The notes under the pieces are model-generated. The model worked only from the letters and a program-made list of their open reading frames with translations, was not told the origin of the DNA and ran no database searches. Positions 1-11,869 of a DNA stretch of 64,000 bases are shown here, piece by piece. Numbering within the stretch: the first letter of the stretch is position 1; each line of letters opens with the position of its first letter. The position numbers and the translations under genes are program-made. Source of the stretch: Anomaloglossus baeobatrachus (taxonomy: Eukaryota; Chordata; Amphibia; Anura; Aromobatidae); the NCBI RefSeq assembly GCF_048569485.1, contig NC_134356.1, positions 95,666,604-95,730,603 of the forward strand. The letters run 5' to 3'.

Positions 1-1660
1 AGTAATTTACAAAATAAAGCACGTAGGGAACCAAAATAATTAAATCAAACTAGGGAAACAACAAGCTGCTCCATTGGATTAAAGTCATTACCATATCATC
101 AGGGCTTCAGTCAATCACAAAGATTTGCACAAATGTATCCGGGTCCCCCTTCTGGACATCCACTGCACTCATGTGATCCCCGACAGCAGTGGGGAAAGCA
201 GACAGTGCAAAGGAGCAGAGCTGGGCTGGGAGGAGAGTATAGGATTTATTACTGTGCCGCCCCGGTGTTAGTCGGGCTACTCGGATCCAGGATCGTCGTG
301 GCTCGAGGGGTCCGGACTCGGCTTGGCGGACACCCTGATCCGTAAAAGAGGTTATTTACAGGGGAAAAGTTTGTGACGCCACCTGCGGGTTGCGGTAATG
401 GGAGTACCGCCGCTGCTGAAGGGAGGACCGGGGCAGATGGTGGGATGCAGCAAGATGTCAGTCTCTCCACAGGTAGGGAAGGCCCCGAGCTCAGGGGCTT
501 GGTAGCCTTGGGAAGACAGGGTGACACACACTATAGGTAAACCAAAGACTCTGAATACAGCTGCCACTGCAGGGAGCCCGTCCAAGTACCCGGTCCCACC
601 GGTGTCACTTAGTGATTCGGAGCCTGCCTCTGTGCACAATTTGTTATCCATTGGTGGTCCCCATGGCTTGAAACTGTTGGGGGCCCTGCTCACTATGTGT
701 AGTGTAGCCGTGCTCTTAAGGGCTGGCACTTGGGACGTCAATGGGTTGCTGTGTCTGGAAAAACCCTGTCCCCCTCGTTGTGCTGATGCCCTCAATCTCT
801 GAGTGTTTAGGGAAGTCCTTGAAGATCTCGCTCTCAGGTGAATTGTCAGGACGTTGAATCGGCTCTTGACCTAGGGTCCTGTACCCCGTCGTGCTCGGTA
901 CCGGTCAGTTTTGTTGGGCCCTTCTGGTGCCGACAGTCCCTCAAGACTACGTCCATCACACCCCTGTCCAACGTCCCTGCAACCGGTCCCCGACTCCTCT
1001 GGACCCGAATCACTGCTTGAGACCCAATCAGTTTCCTTAGCTCCCCAGGAGCTAACTCTCCCAGCTCCTCACTCTCTGGAGCCTACTTCTTCACCCTCCT
1101 GTCTCCCTCTTACAGTCTGCTCAGCTCCCAAGTTGCTGGCCCATTTTCCAGCTAGTCCAACCCCCCTGGTGTGTCTGGCAGTGACTAATGTGAGGTGATT
1201 GGGTTTTGTGGTGCAGATGGGAGTGACACCGGTTTCTTGGGCACCTGGAACCATGGGGGATAGGCTCTGCACCCTGGGTAAGGATGCAGTTCCCTGTGGC
1301 ACCCTGATGTATTCAAGGGTACCACATTACCCCATGCTGGGCCTATTCAGAGTAACTTTTAAAGAAGGAGAAAACTCCTTTAAAATCCTTCAATATAGAC
1401 TTCAGATGAGATGTTTTCAGGAATGGATCCAAAACACAGGACAGGTATGAGGATTTCAGTTCTGATTCCTCTCTGCAGGCTCCACTCATGATTTTGGTTT
1501 ACAAATACTGATGTCCTCAGTGTTCAATGTACAACAATAAAAGGAATTTACTAAGAAAATAGAAGCAGTTACACAAGGTCATTTGAAGCCTTCCCGAAAT
1601 GGTGACATAGTGTGGATTTTGGGATAGAGCTATTTTTAACCCAAGCCTAATATATTTGCG
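1..1660. other. Unclassified, probably repeat-derived stretch
   Basis: No convincing gene. Short open frames occur on both strands without recognisable domains. Phrases such as GTGACGCCAC and the style of the sequence resemble the 58.1-62.3 kb TIR element, so part may be a relative of it, but I cannot define ends. About 1450-1660 shows nothing. Confidence 0.3.
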
Positions 1661-1675
1661 GACTAGATTTGTGAC

Positions 1676-1900
1676 TAGTGATGGGCAAGTACTAAACTGC
1701 TCAAGTGCTCGGTACTAGAATCAAGCAGGACCCACGGTTGGACAGGCTCAATTTGAGTAACAATTATAATAGAAGTCAATGGAGAACGCAAGCATTTTTC
1801 CATCAGATCCCCCTAGCAGGGTTGGGGGGAGCAGGATAGTTACTGAAATAGATGGAAACAGTACTCAAATGAAATGGGAACAGCATGGGAAGAAGCATCT
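1676..1900. mobile_element. hAT-like MITE fragment (TAGTGATG family)
   Basis: Begins TAGTGATGGGCAAGTACT and contains the AAGTCAATGGAGAACGCAAGC segment typical of the family seen more completely at 20816-21040. The right end is not recognisable. Confidence 0.5.
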
Positions 1901-1964
1901 CTGACTTCCAGTAAATAAATACATAATTTTTTTTAAAAAATTACTTGGGTCCTCCCTATTTTTG

Positions 1965-2960
1965 ATCACCAGCCAATGTAAACCAATTATTAAAAGCTAC
2001 AAAAAAATATTTAAAGAAAAACTCCTAAAATTTCAAATTTATTAAGATTAATTAAAATTGAGACTCTAAAAAACCCAATGTAAAGCAGACAGCTGGGAGC
2101 TGATATTATCAGAGTAGAAAGGTCGATGGTTTTTGGCCCTTCCCAGCCTAAACATATCAGCCTGCAGCAACCCCAGACTCCCCCATTACTAACCCAACAG
2201 GTGGAAAATGAAAAAAACACACACACAGGGAAAGAATTGTTTATTTAAATAAAGACTCCTCCATACTATCCCTGGTTCACCAATTTATTATCAAAAATAT
2301 TCCCACAAAGCTCAATTGTAATCGACGATCTATGAATGCAGCTCCAGCGAATGTGAATAGCAGCAGTAAAGTACAGCTAAGCACAGGAACCAGGTAGTGA
2401 CGTCAGTGAGACCCGGCCGCTCTGATGAGAATTTTCATTGCTACCCATCGCTTGTGAATTTACTGCTATTCACAGCTGCCGGAGCTGCATTCATGGATTG
2501 TGGATTACAATGGAGGTTCGTGGGGACAATTTTTTTTATAATAAATTAGCGATAGGGATAGTGTGGGGGAGTCTTTTTCAAATTAACATGTTTTTTCTGT
2601 GTGTGTGTTTTCCACTTTACACTTACTGGGTTAGTAATGAAGGCTGTCTGATAGACATTACTAACCCCTGGATTTGATGCCAGCTGACATTAGACAGCTG
2701 ATATCAACCCCAAAAAATATTACCCCGATTGCCATCGTACCAGGGCAATCAGGAGAAGCTGGGGTGAATAGCCAGAATTGGCACAACTAATGGATGCACC
2801 AATTCTGGGTCAGCTACAGACTGCTATTGTTAGGCTGATAAGGACCAAATAACCATGATAATACCAGCCTGCAGCTGTCTGTTTTACCTTGTCTGGTGAT
2901 TCAATAAATTAAGGACCCTATGTCATTTTTTAAAATAATGTATTAAGTTAAAGAAAGTTA
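1965..2960. mobile_element. Foldback repeat, family R1
   Basis: The left arm (about 2080-2290) and right arm (about 2555-2890) are inverted copies of one another, meeting around a palindromic centre. Shared marks are ATTACTAACCCA / TGGGTTAGTAAT, ACACACACA runs and a TTTATTT block. Related pieces lie at 3240-3444 with 8626-9230, 4900-5400, 40560-40720 with 40950-41500, and 54280-54610. No coding capacity. About 2961-3239 shows no gene. Confidence 0.6.
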
Positions 2961-3239
2961 TAGAAAGCTAAAATCACCCTTTAGTGCCTTTAGTGCCACA
3001 GAAAATGCACTAAAGGGTACAAGTGTACAAACCCTGTTCTAATCTAAGTTCTCCCTTCTACATCAACTCTCACTGAACTACTTTCAGAGAACAGTGTGTG
3101 TATCATAAGACCTGATCACGTGTTGTGGCCGGCCAATCACAGTAATGCCTGTAGCCAACATGTTTGGGGGGGTTAATAAATTGGAGACGGAGGGTGGTTT
3201 GTTTGTTTGTTTTTTTTTATAAAGGATTTTTCTCTGTGT

Positions 3240-3444
3240 TTTGCGTTTATTTTTACTTACACAATTAGTATTGGAGTGGTCTCATAGACCCTCCCCATAA
3301 CTAATCTCGAGCTTGATGAAAGCTGTGATTTTTTGACAAAGCAACACTCTTGTTAACCCCTTATATTACCCCAATTGCCACTGCTCTAGGGCAAATGGGA
3401 TGAGGCAGGTAAAGGGACAGAATTGGAGGCAGCTGTGGGCTGCT
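3240..3444. mobile_element. R1 foldback repeat, left piece (continues at 8626)
   Basis: Contains ACAATTAGTATTGGAG and the usual R1 block before AGCTGTGGGCTGCT. The latter is duplicated at 8612-8625, showing that everything between is a later insertion. Confidence 0.55.
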
Positions 3445-4899
3445 AATAGAAAGATAAATTTCCAGCGCCAGGAATAGATTAAAAATCCTTTTTTATTGAA
3501 AATAAGGTAATAAAAATCCAGCAGATACCATAATAGATGTCAGAAAGATGGCAGAACAACGCGTTTCGACGCTTCAGGTCTTAGTCATGTTCTGACTTTA
3601 GAGTGTAACCATCTCCCTTAACCTCATAACGACGGCCGTACGACTTAAAGCGGCGGCAAAACAGGGTACTTATTCTGTTCCGCCGCTTTAAAGCGGCGGC
3701 CCGAAAAAGCCCTGTAGCGCCCCCCAGCGACCGAAAATCTCGGGGGTTTCAGCTACCGAGGGTAGCTGAGACCCCCCAGATTATGAATCGGGGTGTTTTT
3801 TTTGGACCCCGACCATGTGATCGCCGGTATACACCGTATACCGACGAACACATGAAAAAAAAAGAAATGGCCGGTAAAACTGATTTCTTTTTCATCTAAC
3901 ATGATCAAACATGTCAGATGAGAAAGAAATCTAAACCCCTAGTGCCCCCAAAGCCCCCGGTACCGGAGAGTCCCCCCACCCCCACCCCTACCCCCACCGG
4001 ACATCCAAAATGGCGCCGAAGCGCACAGAAAACTGCAGCCGCCGCCGGCTCTGCAGTCATTTCCCTCCGATCTGAAATGATCAAACATTTCAGATCGGAG
4101 GGAAATGTCCTCCCCCTGACCCCTCCTCCGGTACACCGGAGATCTCTGGTCCCCGGAGCCCCCTCCGGTCTCCAGAGCCGCCTCCCCCCTCCCCCCTCCG
4201 GAGCGTGGAAAATGGCGGCGCCGCGCGGCCGCATTCATTCTGCTCTTTCTGCCGCATGTGACACGTCACATGCGACAGAAAGGTGCCCCCAAGTCCCAAG
4301 GTGCCCCCAAGTCCCCAGGTCCCGCTAGGTCACCCCCCCCAGCCCCAGGTCATACGTTACCTGTCTGGTGATCCGTCCCGCGATCACGCCGCCTCCTTCT
4401 TGAATGCTGGCGGCGCATGCGCAGACAGCGGCTGTCAGCTGGATCCCTGGGACGCTGACGTCGCTGCTGCACAGGCTCTCCACTGTGGACCGGGGGAGAG
4501 TGAGTGCAGTAATCAGCAGTCTCTCCATGTGAGGAGTGTGGTCCTCACATGGAGAGACTGCTGTTCCAGAAAATGGGGGGTACGTTCTGTGAGCGTGCCC
4601 CTCATATTCTGGAATGAGGTTACTGCAGGTCACTCTGCCCTAAGTTGGACCGGGGCAGTGTGAGTGCAGTAATTCTCAGATTACTGCACCCACACTGCTC
4701 ATGGAGAGCTTGCTCTTCCAGAAAATGGGGGATACGTTCCCTGAACGTGCCCTCCATATTCTAGAAGATCCAGAGTCGCCGAGGGACCTCCAAAATGGAT
4801 TACAGCGACCGGAATTTCTTTATTTTCAATAAATTGGGGAAAGAGGAATGTTTCGGGGAGTGTTTTTTCAAATAAATTTTTTTTTTGTCTTTATTTTTT

Positions 4900-5400
4900 T
4901 CTATTACTTACTGGGTTAGTGATGTCGGGTATCTGTTCAGATGCCGTGACATCACTAACCCCAGGGCTTGATGCCAGGTGACATTACAGCTGGTATCAAC
5001 CCCATATATTACCCCGTCTGCCACCGCACCAGGGCGCGGGATAAGCTGGGGCGAAGCGCCAGGATTGGCGCATCTAATGGATGCGCCACTTCTGGGGCGG
5101 CTGCGGCCTGCTATTTTTAGGCTGGGAAGAGTCCAATAACCATGGCTCTTCCCACCCTGAGAATACCAGACCCCAGCTGTCCGCTTCACCTTGGCTGGTG
5201 ATCTAATTTGGGGGGGACCCCACGTTTTTTTTTTTTTTTAAAAAACGCCTGGGGAGCCCTCCAAATTGATCACCAGACAAGGTGAAGCTGTCAGCTGTGG
5301 TTTGCAGGCTACAGCTGTCTGCTTTACCCTAGCTGGCTATCAAAAATAGGGGGGACCCCACGTCGTTTATTTTAATTATTAATTTTTTGGGGGGCTAAAT
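4900..5400. repeat. R1-family piece inside the TTAA element
   Basis: Carries ACTGGGTTAGTGATGTC, GATGCCAGGTGACATTA and GATCACCAGACAAGGTGAAG, all R1 hallmarks. Non-coding. Confidence 0.5.
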
Positions 5401-5937
5401 ACAAGGCTAGGCACCCTTTAGTGCCACATGAAAGGCACTAAAGGGCGCCAGCTTAGAATATGCAGGGGGTGGGACGTTATATATGTTTGACATGTATCCA
5501 TTCATCCATTGTAGCATTTTAGGCTGTGCGCCCATAATCGGGATTTGCAGCGTTTTGGGCGCAGAGTGTGTCCATAGTGTGTCCCTGTGTCCATAGCGCT
5601 GCATTGTGCAGTAGAAGCACAGTGGAAGGATTTTTAGAAATCCCATGCCCAATGTGCTTGCCCAATGTGCTTCTTTTCTCCGCAGCATAAACCGACCTGT
5701 GGCGCAGCTTCCCGAGCCTCAGCATGTCAATTTATGCTGCGGAGATGAGTGTTCTCTGCAGGTAGCATAGAGCTCCACAGCGGCCTGAACCCAAATCGTG
5801 GGCATGGCCAGCTGCGTTCTCCCGTGGACAACACTCACATCTCTGCAGGAGGCTGACACTGTGTACTAGACGCCGTGTCGCTGGATCATGGCCACATAGC
5901 CTAAAAGTGAAACATTTGTTGCTACAGCAACATTTTT

Positions 5938-7500
5938 GTGAAGTACCTGTGGATTCAAAATGCTTACTATACTCCTGAATAAAATCCAGTTTCCAAAATG
6001 GGGTCACTTGTGGGGGGTTTCTAATGTATAGGTACCCAAGGGGCCCTGCAAATGTGACATGGTGCCCGCAATTTATTTCAACTTTTCCAGAATTCAAATG
6101 GTGCTCCTTCCATTCCAAGCCCTCCCATTTATCCAAACAGAGGTTTTTGGCCACATGTGGGGTATCCCTGTGCTCATAAGACAATGGATAACAACCTGTG
6201 GGGTCCACGTTTTGTTGTTGCCTCTTGAAAAAGTGAGAAATTTGATGCTGAAGCAACATTTTTGTGAAAAAAATGAAAATTTTCAATATGGCAACCTAAG
6301 CTTATCAAATTCTGTGAAGTATTCGTGGATTCAAACTGCTCACTATACACCTAGATAAAAGCCTTGAGGTGTCTTGTTTCCAGAATGGAGTCACTTGTGG
6401 GGGACCGCCACTGTTTAGGCACCTCAGGGGCTCTCCAAATGCAACCTGGCGTCTGCTATTGATTCCAGCCAATTTTGCAGTCAAATGGCAATCCTTCCCT
6501 TCCGAGCCCTGCCATGCGCCCAAACAGTTGATTTCCACCACATATAAGGTATCGCCAAACTCAGGAGAAATTGCACAATAAATGTTATGCTGAATTTTTT
6601 CCTTTTACTCTTGTAAAAAAAAAAGCTACCTGGTTGAAATAACAATTTTGTGGTAAAATTTTATTTTTTTTTTTTCATGGCTCAACGTTATAAAATTCTG
6701 TGAAGCACCTGGGGGTTCAGGGTACTCACCAAACATCTAGATAAATTCCTTGAGGGGCCTAGTTTCCAAAATGGGGTCACTTGTGCGGGGTTTCTGCTGT
6801 TTAGGTACCTTAGGGGTCCTCCAAATGTGACATGGTGCCCGCAATCTTTTTCAGCCAAATTTCCTTTCCAAAATTCAAATATTGCTCCTTTCGTTCCAAG
6901 CCCTCCCATTTGTCCAAACAAAGGTTTCAGACCACATGTGAGGTATCACCGCGCTCATAAAAAAGTGGTTAACAAACTTTGAGGTCAAATTTTTGGAATT
7001 ACCTCTTGAAAAAGTGAGAAAATTGATGCTAAAGCAACATTTTTGAGAAAATTATTAAAATTTTCTATATGACAACGTAACGTTAACAAAATCTGTGAAG
7101 TACCTGTGGATCCAAAATGCTCACTATACCCCTAGATAGAAGCCTTGAGAGGTCTAGTTTCTAAAATGGTGTCACTTGTGAGGGGTTTCTTCTGTTTAGG
7201 TACCTTAGCGGACCTGTAAATACAACATGGTGCCCGCAATCTATTTCAGCCAAATTTGCTTTCCAAAATTCAAATATTGCTCCTTCTGTTCCGAGCCCTC
7301 CCATTTGTCCAAACAGAGGTTTCTAACCACATGTGGGGTATCGGCGCACTCATAAGAAAGTGGGGAACAAGTTTTGGGGTCCATTTTGTTGTGTTATTTC
7401 TTCTAAAAGTGAATAAATTTGGGTTAGAGCAACATTTTTAGGTAAAATTTAATTTTTGCTTTTTTTCATTCCACATTGCTTTTGTTCATGTGAAGCACCT
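5938..7500 (+). repeat. Tandem array of ~390-bp units
   Basis: Units begin with GTGAAGTACCTGTGGATTCA or a close variant at 5938, 6314, 6700, 7095 and (partial) 7490, so the period is 376-396 bp. Each has AATGGGGTCACTTGTG, TGCCCGCAATCTATTTCAGC and CCTCCCATTTGTCC variants. Divergence between units is moderate. Confidence 0.85.
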
Positions 7501-8625
7501 GAAGGGTTAATAAACTTCTTGAATGTGGTTTTGAGTACTTTGGGGGGGTGCAGTTTTTAGAATGGTGTCACTTTTGGGTATTTTCTGTCATCTAGGCCTA
7601 TTGAAGTCACTTCAAATGTGATGTGGTCCCTAAAAAAATGGTTTTGTAAATTTTGATGTAAAAATGAGAAATCGCTGATAAACTTTGAACCCCTCTAACT
7701 TCCGAACAAAAAAAAATTTTGTTTCCAAAATTGTGCTGATGTAACGTAGACATGTGGGAAATGTTATTTATTAACTATTTTGTGTCACAGAAATCTCTGG
7801 TTTAACGATATAAAAATTCAAAAGTTGAAAATTGCTAAATTTTCAAAATTTTTGCCAATATTCATTTTTTTTTCATAAATAAACGCAAAAAATATTGTCC
7901 TAAATTTGGTACTAACATGAAGTCCAATATGTGACGAAAAAACAATCTCAGAATCACCGGGATCCGTTGAAGCGTTCCAGAGTTATAACCTCATGAAGTG
8001 ACACTGGTCAGAATTGCAAAATTTGGTCTGGTCATTAAGGTGAAAATTAGCTCCGTCACTAAAGGGTTAAATCAGATCCCTGGTCCACTAATTAGTTTCA
8101 CATGTGTGGTTTCACTAGAGGCAACTCCTCAACTAGTAGTTGAGGGATCCGAAACAAATGGAGATACACAGTAGCAAATTTACATATATGAGTATACATG
8201 ATATAATATGGTATAATGCAAGTGTGCATAGATACAAAAAATATATACGCAAAAAAACATATATACACATAGAATAACAAACATATTAAAAACATTTGTG
8301 TAGACTGATTTCCCTTGTTGTTTAATGTAACTATAGATATAGTATATAGTGATCCAACAAGAAACTCTGCATATAGCAGTATAGATATAATTAAATACCT
8401 CAAGAGATATATGATCTCTGATATAGTGATAATCCGACAAAAAACTTTCCACAGATATATAACATGTGCTTTCCCTTCAACAATATACCAAATGCAATAA
8501 AAGATGGATATTATGTACTAATCTAGCATTCCATTCATATTAAGGTAAGCAATATTCCAATAGCAATTTTTTGGTTGCAAGCATATGGTAAAGAGGAAAA
8601 AAAAAAAAAAAAGCTGTGGGCTGCT

Positions 8626-9230
8626 GTTATAGGAAGGGACCAATAACCATGTCTGCTTTATCTTTTCTGGATATCAAAATTGTGAGGGACCGCCTGCTGT
8701 TTTTTAAAATTATTTATTTAAATGATTTAAAAAAAAAAAATCCGTATGGGGTCCCTCATATTTTGATACACAGACAAGATAACGCACACAGGTGGGTACT
8801 GCAGCCGCTTGCTATATCTGTGCTGGGTATGAAAACGTGGGGGATCCTACTCCTTTTTTTCAAATTATTTATTTTTTACACTCCACAACCAATCAGAGAC
8901 GCCAGCAGTCTGACTGCAACCAATCACAGACGCTGACTCAGAAGATGGGTGGGGGAAGCAGTGCACATTCATGAGACTTAAATGAGCGGACCTGAAGCAA
9001 TGTGACAGCCTCACGGGAGACTCAGTAAGTAAAACTGTACTGTTCTAATCCCCATTTTGCTTCCTTTCAACAATAACATGGACTTTCCTGAGAAGTCCGT
9101 ATTCGGGGTAGATGCACGGTCATTTGGTGTCTGGTACGAACCCTGAACTTTACAGTTTGGGTACGCTCATCATTAATCATGAACTCTCTTTTCTTTTTAT
9201 TTGTTTTCTTGTTTTTGTCATTGGTATCGT
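8626..9230. repeat. R1 foldback repeat, right piece
   Basis: Resumes the R1 repeat after the retroposon (GGGACCAATAACCATG, GAGGGACCGCCTG, GGGGTCCCTCATA, tandem CCAATCA(C/G)AGACGC). From about 9231 to 9774 I see no gene; short frames there lack domains. Confidence 0.45.
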
Positions 9231-9774
9231 GGCGTAACTAACGCACCCCACATAGTGCATGGTACACGACAACTTTTTTTATGTCACAAACAGGATCCTA
9301 TTAATTGTGTGCTAAGAACCCATCCCATTGTGACCGTAGAGCTTGATTATTGAACTGTAAATGTGTTGTGGCCACAGCGAGGACAAGCACAGCATCAAAA
9401 ACAATCCCTTTATTTATCATGCCATAGTCAATTGCAGCACAGAACGCCAAAGAAGAGGAAGTCCCACCTCCATGGCAGTCCAACCGTACGGAACTGTGCA
9501 AAGTGATACCGTTATCGACAGCTACGGTACAGGTTATTGGTTATCGCCAGCAGGAGGGTACAGGAGCCGCAAAAAAGAGCACGCCCATCCAACCAGAACA
9601 GGTCATTTGTGTACGTCGTGGTCAGATTTTATAAAGTTATTTTTGGGGTCTGCAAGGGTAGTCAGGAACAAGGTGCACCTTCATAGAATACAGCCCATAA
9701 GCTGCAGAAGATGATACTATTGGGTCAATACTGAAGAAAATGGTGACAGATTCCCATTAAAGAGTAATTTATTA

Positions 9775-9985
9775 GCACGGAGGCTCAGTGGTTAGCACTG
9801 TTTCTTTGCAGCTCTGGGGTCTAATCCCACCAAGAACATCTGCAAGGAGTTTGTATGTTCTCCACGTGTTTGTATGGGGCACGCTGTTTCATACTGATAG
9901 AGAATATGGATTGTGAGCCCCGATTAGGACGGTGACTATGTCTGTGGAAATAATGGTGCTATATAAGTAAAATGAATGCCAATGC
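9775..9985 (+). mobile_element. V-SINE-like tRNA-derived SINE, internally deleted
   Basis: CGGAGGCTCAGTGGTTAGC is a decayed tRNA-type A-box head, followed by TCTAATCCCACCAAG at the B-box position, GTTTGTATGTTCTCC, GATTGTGAGCCCCGATTAGG and the tail GGTGCTATATAAGTAAAATG. This is the usual order of this vertebrate SINE type. The middle (GGGTTTCCTCC region) is missing. 9986-10133 shows nothing else. Confidence 0.75.
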
Positions 9986-10160
9986 AAGCTGTCAAGCACA
10001 TAAACCGGCTCATTACTTGCGGGAGGAACACATAGCATTTCCCGGAGCGGCAGCTCTCCTGCCAGGAGCGGGTCAGCTTCATGTATTTCTATGCTAACCT
10101 CGTGTGGATCACTTGCAAGCGTCACTCCAGCCTAAGGCCTCCTTCACATGTCCGTGTCTC

Positions 10161-10678
10161 TGTTGAGGATAAGAATTAAGTAACCAGAAATACTTAATTC
10201 AGCCATTTCATAGACTCAGGTATGTAGTTTAGTAGATGTAAACTAACACACATATTTATGATTGCTTTTGTTCCTTACTAACATGTATATTGCATATTTA
10301 GTGATTTTCCTTAAACCCAGTATATACCAATATATGTAACTTAAAGATGGCTGCCATATACTGTTCACACCCAAAGGAGATGATGAACAAAGGAATTCCT
10401 AAGCCTGCACTGACCAATCAGGAAGAGACTATGCTAATTTCTATATGTCCTGAGTCCAGCCTGCGATACTTGATTGGACTAAACTTTTGTATACACCCTC
10501 CACTTCTTAAGAGCTATAGAAGTTTCAAACAATAAAGACCAGTCCTGGTCAGTGCCAGTCATGGAGATAGATATAACTGACTCGTTGTACGTTATTTAGT
10601 CTCGCGTGCACTCATGACATTATAATTTGAAACAGCAGTCAGATCCAAAAAGTGACCGGTTGAGTCACGTCCTTAACA
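10161..10678 (+). mobile_element. Solo LTR of an LTR retroelement (fossil)
   Basis: 518 bp, starting TGTTGAGG and ending TTAACA, with a 4-bp target duplication TCTC at 10157-10160 and 10679-10682. An AATAAA at 10531-10536 is placed as expected for an LTR. Removing it rejoins the host MITE sequence cleanly. No internal retroviral genes remain, so the copy is reduced to one LTR. A 4-bp duplication suits gammaretrovirus-like or some Gypsy-like elements; family not determined. Confidence 0.75.
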
Positions 10679-10952
10679 TCTCCAGTACGTGTTTGGTCCG
10701 TTTCCTCACATGCCGGTGACACGGGAACACGTAGACCCACTAAAATCAATGGGTCTGCGCTCACATGCGTGTTTTGCCATGGACCATGTGGAGCATATGT
10801 GTCCCCGTGTGCTCCACACGTACACATGTCCGTTTTTCTCCAGCATCACGGGTATCACACAGACCGCACATGGATGTGATACATGTGACACACACTGGAG
10901 AAAACACAAGTGTCTGTGAATTAAAAGGAATTTCTATACTCACCTTCTCCAG

Positions 10953-11313
10953 TAGTGATGTGTCGGTCGTGAACGATCCAACACAAAGATCCGGCTCCCT
11001 GCTATGACCGACAGGAGCCGGATCACCAGGGAGAGCAACTAAAATCTCTCAACGGCTCTTTTCGCTGCTGAAACCCCACCCACCCGTGGCCAAACCCCGC
11101 CCACTCAACAATCTAATTGGTCACTTGTAAGTGGGCGGTGTTTGGCTGTGGGTGGTCAGGGCCCCAGCGGTGTTACTATAATCTTAAATGTGTTCACCTG
11201 GGGTGAACACATATTTAATAAGGAGCCGAGAACGATCTGAAAGATCCGTCCCTTTTTGGTGAGCGGAGCCATGGGAACCGGATCACCAAAAAGAGCCGGA
11301 CTGCCCGTCTCTA
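10953..11313. mobile_element. hAT-like MITE with 8-bp TSD
   Basis: Starts TAGTGATGTGTC and ends GACTGCCCGTCTCTA, imperfect inverted repeats. Flanked by the 8-bp duplication TTCTCCAG at 10945-10952 and 11314-11321. Non-coding. Confidence 0.8.
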
Positions 11314-11797
11314 TTCTCCAGCCCTCCTGTCTCTGCCACTGCTGTCATTTGCTTCCGACCCACGCTCATTACATATTCACTCCACTGTGGGCCGGAAGCA
11401 GCAGCAGCGGAGAGTCGTCAGGACCGAAGACCAGCACACCGGACAGCAATGCCAGGGACAGGTGAGCAGAAAATTCCCGTTCTCCGTGTGTTATCAGGGA
11501 TAACACACAGAGCACACACGTAGTGCCATAAACATGGCTCACGGAGGGCAAAACGCACCTTTGACATGTCCGTGAAAAACATGCGTGATTTTCACGGTTG
11601 TGTGAAGGCCTAAAACAGACGAAACCCGCCATGCAAGTCTATGGGTGCGAGAATGAAACGCACGGAGCACGACCGCTAGGCGAGAGTAATGGCACTCGCA
11701 TGACATACGGAATATACACGCAGATGTGAGCCCTCATACAGACAATGCATTGTCAGGGCAGCAGAGCACCACTGTGCAGTGTGAGAGCGTCATGTGG

Positions 11798-11829
11798 GCA
11801 CTGCACTGCACTGCACTGCACTGCACTGC
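11798..11829 (+). repeat. Short (ACTGC)n repeat upstream of promoter
   Basis: Six consecutive copies of a CACTG pentamer just upstream of the ppp2ca promoter. Confidence 0.8.
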
Positions 11830-11869
11830 CACGCTGCAGCCTGTCAGCTAGGGAAGGCAGCAGGCGCCT

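Larger units (their letters stand above)
3622..8066. mobile_element. 4.4-kb TTAA-flanked non-autonomous DNA transposon
   Basis: Flanked by TTAA at 3618-3621 and 8067-8070. The ends CCTCATAACGACGG and, inverted, CCCTTTAGTGACGG match at 9 of 14 positions as imperfect terminal inverted repeats. TTAA target use fits piggyBac or Kolobok superfamilies. No transposase frame is visible. It contains a palindrome around 4060-4110, an R1-related piece (4900-5400) and four to five ~390-bp tandem repeats. Confidence 0.65.
3445..8611 (+). mobile_element. Retroposon with poly(A) tail and 14-bp target duplications, split by a DNA element
   Basis: The 14-mer AGCTGTGGGCTGCT at 3431-3444 is repeated at 8612-8625, directly after an A-run of about 15 bases. 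This is the signature of LINE-mediated insertion. Without the nested 4.4-kb element (3622-8066) the retroposon is only about 0.7 kb (3445-3617 plus 8071-8611), with an ACGCGTTTCGACGC motif near 3560 and no reading frame. It is therefore a SINE or a truncated LINE end; the family was not identified. Confidence 0.6.
10134..11611. mobile_element. MITE with GGCCT termini, hosting a solo LTR and a hAT MITE
   Basis: Outer ends AAGGCCTCCTTCACATGTCCG and, inverted, TAGGCCTTCACACAACCGTG. The interior is the ACGTGTTTGGTCCG / CACATGTCCGTTTT type of repeat. Two later insertions are defined by their own target duplications. No coding capacity. Confidence 0.6.

Noticed and set aside
352-1450. Frames of 60-147 residues on both strands in the first 1.5 kb
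   Set aside because: No recognisable domain, splice pattern or conserved context; the region looks repeat-derived.
5938-7500. Spaced repeats as a CRISPR array
   Set aside because: The period is ~390 bp with whole-unit similarity rather than short repeats with unique spacers, and the genome is eukaryotic.
10161-10626. Alternative LTR end after CATGACA or GAAACA
   Set aside because: Only the end at 10678 (TTAACA) gives a target duplication (TCTC) and restores the host MITE sequence.
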